From: Syntrophobacterales bacterium
GTDB taxonomy: Bacteria; Desulfobacterota; Syntrophobacteria; BM002
Direction: 5' to 3'
NCBI GenBank assembly: GCA_030613915.1
Contig: JAUWKY010000066.1
Coordinates: 1-8,883, forward strand
Length of the DNA: 8,883 nt
Numbering within the stretch: the stretch's first letter is position 1; each line of letters starts with the position of its first letter. Position numbers and translations under genes: made by a program. Below, one piece after another: positions 5,882-8,883 of the stretch. The notes beneath the pieces were generated by a model. The model searched no databases and was not told where the DNA came from. It saw only the letters and a program-made list of their open reading frames with translations.

Positions 5882-7294
5882 CCCTCTGCCACCTGGAACA
5901 CCAGGTCGAGTCATTTCTTCAGCATTTAGTATTTTTAGGAGTTTTTCCTTCGGGAGAACCTCTAACTCCAGCGCCACTTCTCGTACTGTTCTGCCACTCT
6001 CGTAGGCCAGGTGCGCTATGTGGGCTGCTCTATCATAGCCTATCTCAGGGGCCAGTGGAGTACAGAGTGCCAGACTTTCTTCCACCAACTCCCGGCACCG
6101 TTGTTCATTGGCCGCAAGTCCTTGCAGGCATTTCTCCGTGAAGTTGCTAATCCCGGTTCTGAGCAACTCCACAGATTGCAGCAGATTGTACGCCATCACC
6201 GGCAGCATGACGTTGAGTTCCAGGTTTCCAGCCTGCCCACCAATAGCTACAGCCCAGTCATTGGCCATGACTTGCACTGCCACTTGGAGAAGAGATTCAA
6301 TGATGACCGGATTGACCTTACCGGGCATGATTGAGGAGCCTGGTTGCACCGGAGGAAGGTGAAGTTCTCCCAACCCACATCGTGGTCCAGAAGCTAACCA
6401 GCGCAGGTCATTGCCGATTTTTGTGAGTGTCACCGCCAAAACTCTGAGAGAACCGCTGGCAGCAACCAGCGCGTCCTGGCCCCCCTGGGCGGCAAAATGG
6501 TTTTTGGCCTCCTTCAGGGGAAGATTCGTTTCCTCCGCCAACTGGGCTATGACTTTCGGGGCAAAGCCAACCACGGCATTGAGACCCGTCCCAGTAGCTG
6601 TACCCCCCAGGGCCAATTCCATCAGACCGGACAAGGCCTGTTCAATACGTGCCCGGGCCAGCTCCATTTGACGGGCGTAACCACCGAACTCCTGTCCCAG
6701 ACGTACTGGGGTGGCATCCTGAAGATGGGTGCGCCCGATTTTGACGATGTGGTCAAAATGCGCACTCTTGGCCTCGAGTTCCTTCTGGCAGGCCATCAGC
6801 ACTGGTAGCAGGCCACCCTTGATGCTTTCGGCCACGGCCAGATGAATGGCAGTGGGGATGACATCATTGCTAGACTGTCCTCGATTAACGTGGTCATTCG
6901 GGTGCACTGGCTTTTTGCTACCCACTTCACCCCCCAGCAGTTCAATGGCACGGTTGGCAATGACCTCGTTGGCATTCATATTGGTGGAGGTGCCGGACCC
7001 AGTCTGAAAAATATCCACGGGAAACTGTTCATCCAACTCACCCCCTGCCGCCTCGGCAGCTGCCTGGATGATGGCTTCGGCCACCTCTTGGGAGAGGAAG
7101 CCCAACTCGAGATTCACCCGAGCCGCAGCCCGTTTGATCAGACCCATAGCGCGAATGAATTCCCGGGGAAACCTGAGACCACTAATGGGAAAGTTCTGTA
7201 CCGCTCGCTGGGTCTGGGCCCCGTAATAGGCTGCTGCCGGAACCTGCACCTCACCCATGGAGTCACTTTCAATTCGATAGTTCTCTTCTTCCAT
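5870..7294 (-). CDS. fumC: Class II fumarate hydratase (fumarase C)
   Basis: This enzyme interconverts fumarate and L-malate in the TCA cycle; in syntrophic or sulfate-reducing lineages it also serves propionate/succinate routes. It is an iron-free homotetramer. With the start at 7294 the protein has 474 residues, close to the family norm. The fumarase/aspartase signature GSSIMPGKVNP lies at 319-329, with loop Ser S320, K326, N328 and E333 matching E. coli S318, K324, N326 and E331. The base-relay His is H190 in GRTHLQDATP. TGSGTSTNMNANE (98-110) and GQSSNDVIPTA (139-149) complete the three active-site regions. I chose the ATG at 7292-7294 because TGGAGGAT (7301-7308) precedes it at good spacing; an in-frame ATG at 7330 would add 12 residues but lacks a ribosome binding site. 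The last residues (GSKQ) and the stop come from a heptad repeat tract. Aspartate ammonia-lyase is the main alternative, less likely given the overall match. Confidence 0.93.
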   Translation of the reverse strand: MEEENYRIESDSMGEVQVPAAAYYGAQTQRAVQNFPISGLRFPREFIRAMGLIKRAAARVNLELGFLSQEVAEAIIQAAAEAAGGELDEQFPVDIFQTGSGTSTNMNANEVIANRAIELLGGEVGSKKPVHPNDHVNRGQSSNDVIPTAIHLAVAESIKGGLLPVLMACQKELEAKSAHFDHIVKIGRTHLQDATPVRLGQEFGGYARQMELARARIEQALSGLMELALGGTATGTGLNAVVGFAPKVIAQLAEETNLPLKEAKNHFAAQGGQDALVAASGSLRVLAVTLTKIGNDLRWLASGPRCGLGELHLPPVQPGSSIMPGKVNPVIIESLLQVAVQVMANDWAVAIGGQAGNLELNVMLPVMAYNLLQSVELLRTGISNFTEKCLQGLAANEQRCRELVEESLALCTPLAPEIGYDRAAHIAHLAYESGRTVREVALELEVLPKEKLLKILNAEEMTRPGVPGGRGSKQ

Positions 7295-7300
7295 TGCAAA

Positions 7301-7308
7301 ATCCTCCA
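7301..7308 (-). promoter_or_regulatory. Shine-Dalgarno deciding the fumC start
   Basis: Minus-strand TGGAGGAT lies six bases before the ATG at 7294. The longer in-frame start at 7330 has only AT-rich sequence upstream, so this site favours the 474-residue product. Confidence 0.75.
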
Positions 7309-7340
7309 AAAAAATTTTGTCATCATTCATTTACATTACA

Positions 7341-7375
7341 TATAGGCGTAAGGCATAGGGCGTAAGACGCAAGGA
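7341..7375. repeat. Degenerate 7-bp tandem tract (consensus RTARGGC)
   Basis: Five units start at 7341, 7348, 7355, 7362 and 7369, with core variants of GTAAGGC. It sits between fumC and the peptidase gene and is inverse in orientation to the tract at 7394-7428: the pair can fold into an imperfect stem with a perfect core cgcaagg (7368-7374) against ccttgcg (7404-7410). Confidence 0.65.
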
Positions 7376-7393
7376 GAAGATAAGTTTTCTTTG

Positions 7394-7428
7394 ATTGCTT
7401 TTGCCTTGCGCCTGGCGCCTTGAGCCTT
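7394..7428. repeat. Degenerate 7-bp tandem tract (consensus RNGCCTT), inverted relative to 7341-7375
   Basis: Five units start at 7394, 7401, 7408, 7415 and 7422; on the minus strand they read AAGGCNN, the same core as the neighbouring tract on the plus strand. The tract ends three bases before the stop codon of the peptidase gene. No U-run follows the potential stem on the transcribed strand, so it is not a standard terminator. Confidence 0.65.
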
Positions 7429-7431
7429 TTC

Positions 7432-8547
7432 TTAAAATGAATAAAAAAACTCGTTCTGGTTCAGAATCTCATAGCCGTCCGCAGTCACTCTCACCATATT
7501 TTCCAGGCGGACCCCACCCCAACCGGGAAGATAAATCCCGGGTTCGATGGTGACCACCATGTCTTCCTCTAGCACCATGGAACTGCTCTTGCCGAATCCC
7601 GGCTTCTCGTGCACAGCCAGTCCAATACCATGACCCAGACCATGACCAAAATTGTCCCCATAGCCGGCAAGGGCAATGTAATCGCGGGCCACGCGATCCA
7701 CTTCCAAAGAAGGAATCCCGGCCCGCACTTCAGCCATGGCCCGTAATTGAGCTTCCCGGACAATACCATAAACCTCACGCGCTTTACTGTCCGGCTCTCC
7801 GAGAATAAGTGTCCGAGTCATATCCGAACAGTAGTGGTCCAACCTGGCGCCCAGATCAATAATAATTGTCTCTGAATCCTCAAGCTGGCGATCACTGACC
7901 ACCGCGTGCGGCATGGCAGCGCCTGGCCCGGAGGCCACTATGGGCGGGAAAGAGATCGCCTCAGCGCCCGCTTCTCGCATGAGTTGTTCGATGCGCCAGG
8001 CCAGTTGTTTTTCTGTCTTTCCTACTTCTACCTCTGCCACTATGGTTTCCAAAACAGATTCGGTCAAGGCCAGAGAGTTACGAATGGCCTGGATTTCTTC
8101 CGGTTCTTTGACCATTCTCAAACCCTCCACCAACTCACCCCCAGGCAGCAGCTCTCCTTGCGGATGCCATTCTTGCAGGGCCTCTTGAATCTTCATAACC
8201 CGCTCATAGGTGAGATGGTGGTTTTCAAAACCAAGGGTGCGGGTGCTCAGACTCGCGAAGATCTCCGGTAGGATATTGGTAAGATTCTCTTTATAGATAA
8301 CCACTTGAAAATCAGGAGCTTCCTTTTCAGCTTGTTCCTGGTAGCGAAAATCCGTGGCCAGCACTTGAGCTTTCTCGGTAAGGAAAAGGAAACCGGAGGA
8401 TTCGGTCAATTGCATGTCCTCTGCCCAAAAACCGCTGAGGTAAGCCCGATTCCACGGCTCTGAGACCAGGAAGGTGTCATAAGGTTTTTCGGGCAACAGT
8501 TTCTTTACCTTTTCCTGACGTCGTTGAAATGGGGTCAAATTATCCAT
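7432..8547 (-). CDS. M24-family Xaa-Pro aminopeptidase or dipeptidase (PepP/PepQ-like)
   Basis: This is a cytoplasmic dinuclear metallopeptidase of the pita-bread fold, removing or splitting peptides with proline in the second position. With the start at 8547 it has 371 residues, normal for the short bacterial form: a creatinase-like N-terminal domain (about 1-145) followed by the catalytic domain. All five metal ligands are present: D231 (IIIDLGA), D242 (CSDMTRT), H306 (HGLGHGIG), E335 (TIEPGIY) and E349 (RLENMV). The accessory histidines H214 (AMPH) and H313 (AVHE) are also there. The ATG at 8547 is preceded by TTGGAGT (8553-8559), six bases away. An upstream in-frame ATG at 8652 would add 35 residues that look non-homologous and has no such site. 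The gene precedes fumC by 137 bp in the same direction, with inverted heptad tracts between. Aminopeptidase versus dipeptidase cannot be decided from sequence. Confidence 0.92.
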   Translation of the reverse strand: MDNLTPFQRRQEKVKKLLPEKPYDTFLVSEPWNRAYLSGFWAEDMQLTESSGFLFLTEKAQVLATDFRYQEQAEKEAPDFQVVIYKENLTNILPEIFASLSTRTLGFENHHLTYERVMKIQEALQEWHPQGELLPGGELVEGLRMVKEPEEIQAIRNSLALTESVLETIVAEVEVGKTEKQLAWRIEQLMREAGAEAISFPPIVASGPGAAMPHAVVSDRQLEDSETIIIDLGARLDHYCSDMTRTLILGEPDSKAREVYGIVREAQLRAMAEVRAGIPSLEVDRVARDYIALAGYGDNFGHGLGHGIGLAVHEKPGFGKSSSMVLEEDMVVTIEPGIYLPGWGGVRLENMVRVTADGYEILNQNEFFYSF

Positions 8548-8552
8548 AAGTA

Positions 8553-8559
8553 ACTCCAA
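8553..8559 (-). promoter_or_regulatory. Shine-Dalgarno deciding the peptidase start
   Basis: Minus-strand TTGGAGT lies six bases before the ATG at 8547 and supports the 371-residue product over the 406-residue extension starting at 8652. Confidence 0.65.
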
Positions 8560-8608
8560 CTCATCTGTTCTTGCCCAAGCAGTTTGCAGCCGCACCACCA
8601 AGAATTGT

Positions 8609-8637
8609 ACTATAGTCCATAACTTCCAGGCACACAA
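8609..8637 (-). promoter_or_regulatory. Alternative candidate promoter for the peptidase gene
   Basis: A -35-like TTGTGT (8632-8637), a 17-base spacer and a -10-like TATAGT (8609-8614) are found on the minus strand, about 60 bases upstream of the chosen start. The -35 matches only three of six consensus bases. Confidence 0.25.
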
Positions 8638-8766
8638 CTCCGGGTCCCGCACCAGGATTGGGTTCGCCCCTTTTTCGCCTCCTCAATTTCGTTTCGAGGT
8701 TACCCAAAACGGCCTTGAGCAGAAATGGGTAATAATGCGGGCTAAGAGAAAAATTTGACAAGGCAG

Positions 8767-8795
8767 ATTATATATTTTATACCCAACGGTGCTAA
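8767..8795 (-). promoter_or_regulatory. Candidate sigma-70 promoter for the peptidase gene
   Basis: On the minus strand a perfect -10 TATAAT (8767-8772) is preceded by TTAGCA (8790-8795, four of six -35 bases) at a 17-base spacing. Transcription would start near 8760 and leave a leader of about 210 bases before the peptidase ATG, in which I see no riboswitch-like structure. Confidence 0.35.
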
Positions 8796-8823
8796 TAAAT
8801 CAGTGAAACAGTGGACTCTCGCC

Positions 8824-8883
8824 CGTTTCCTCGAGCCCCAGAAAGCCATTACACCTGGACAGGCTGCGGTCTTCTATAGTGAG
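8824..8883 (+). pseudogene. mnmA: C-terminal fragment resembling MnmA (tRNA-specific 2-thiouridylase)
   Basis: The plus-strand frame starting with CGT at 8824 reads RFLEPQKAITPGQ and then AAVFYSE up to the window edge. This closely matches the well-conserved C-terminal motif of MnmA (family pattern EPQRAITPGQAAVFY), which thiolates the wobble uridine of certain tRNAs. The frame is open back to 8746, but residues before about 8809 do not look like MnmA, and the whole catalytic part of the gene would have to lie where the peptidase gene is. The piece is therefore a 5'-truncated remnant, or the product of a rearrangement or assembly join; the end lies outside the window. No start codon with a ribosome binding site is visible. 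Motif match is good, status uncertain. Confidence 0.6.

Noticed and set aside
7295..7330. Twelve-residue N-terminal extension of FumC from an ATG at 7330
   Set aside because: There is no Shine-Dalgarno before it, whereas TGGAGGAT precedes the internal ATG at 7294, and fumarases normally start close to that point.
8548..8652. 35-residue N-terminal extension of the Xaa-Pro peptidase from an ATG at 8652
   Set aside because: The extension looks unlike the family's N-terminus and a good ribosome binding site precedes the ATG at 8547.
8561..8761. 66-residue minus-strand frame upstream of the peptidase gene
   Set aside because: No ribosome binding site, no recognisable family features, and it lies in the region holding the peptidase promoter candidates and leader.

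Overview
The window looks like a chromosomal stretch from a Gram-negative bacterium, most likely a deltaproteobacterial (Desulfobacterota-type) lineage. This placement is inferred from the gene mix (a LysM-bearing MltD-type transglycosylase, a two-part Trk/Ktr potassium transporter, class II fumarase) and from the style of the intergenic DNA. It was not tested by any search. No rRNA, tRNA, CRISPR array, phage gene or transposase gene is visible.

Layout, left to right: (1) positions 3-1372, plus strand: an MltD-type membrane-bound lytic transglycosylase that enters from outside the window and carries a one-base frameshift near 177-179. (2) A 183-bp convergent gap containing a degenerate 7-bp repeat tract. 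(3) 1556-3835, minus strand: trkH followed by trkA, a potassium uptake pair whose two genes are separated by a 184-bp element (2221-2404) that folds as one long imperfect hairpin and ends exactly against the trkA ribosome binding site. (4) 3957-5663, minus strand: a tightly coupled pair of genes encoding soluble proteins of 201 and 362 residues that I do not recognise. (5) 5664-5881: a gap built largely from three successive degenerate short-period repeat tracts, the last of which supplies the fumC stop codon. (6) 5870-7294, minus: class II fumarase FumC. (7) 7295-7431: a short gap with two heptad tracts in inverse orientation. (8) 7432-8547, minus: an M24-family Xaa-Pro aminopeptidase/dipeptidase. 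(9) 8548-8883: a leader region with a candidate promoter and, at the very edge on the plus strand, a short piece of reading frame matching the C-terminal end of MnmA (tRNA 2-thiouridylase) without the rest of the gene.

The conserved genes are housekeeping in type: cell-wall turnover, potassium homeostasis, TCA-cycle hydration of fumarate, proline-peptide processing. The most interesting material lies between genes. Nearly every gap carries degenerate 7-bp (once 8-bp) periodic tracts of different consensus, resembling the short tandemly repeated repetitive (STRR) heptanucleotides described in cyanobacteria. A MITE-like hairpin sits inside the potassium operon, and a second partial copy of its terminal motif covers the stop codon of the unknown 362-residue gene. 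The unknown two-gene operon is the best candidate for undescribed function, but nothing in it allows a functional assignment from sequence alone.
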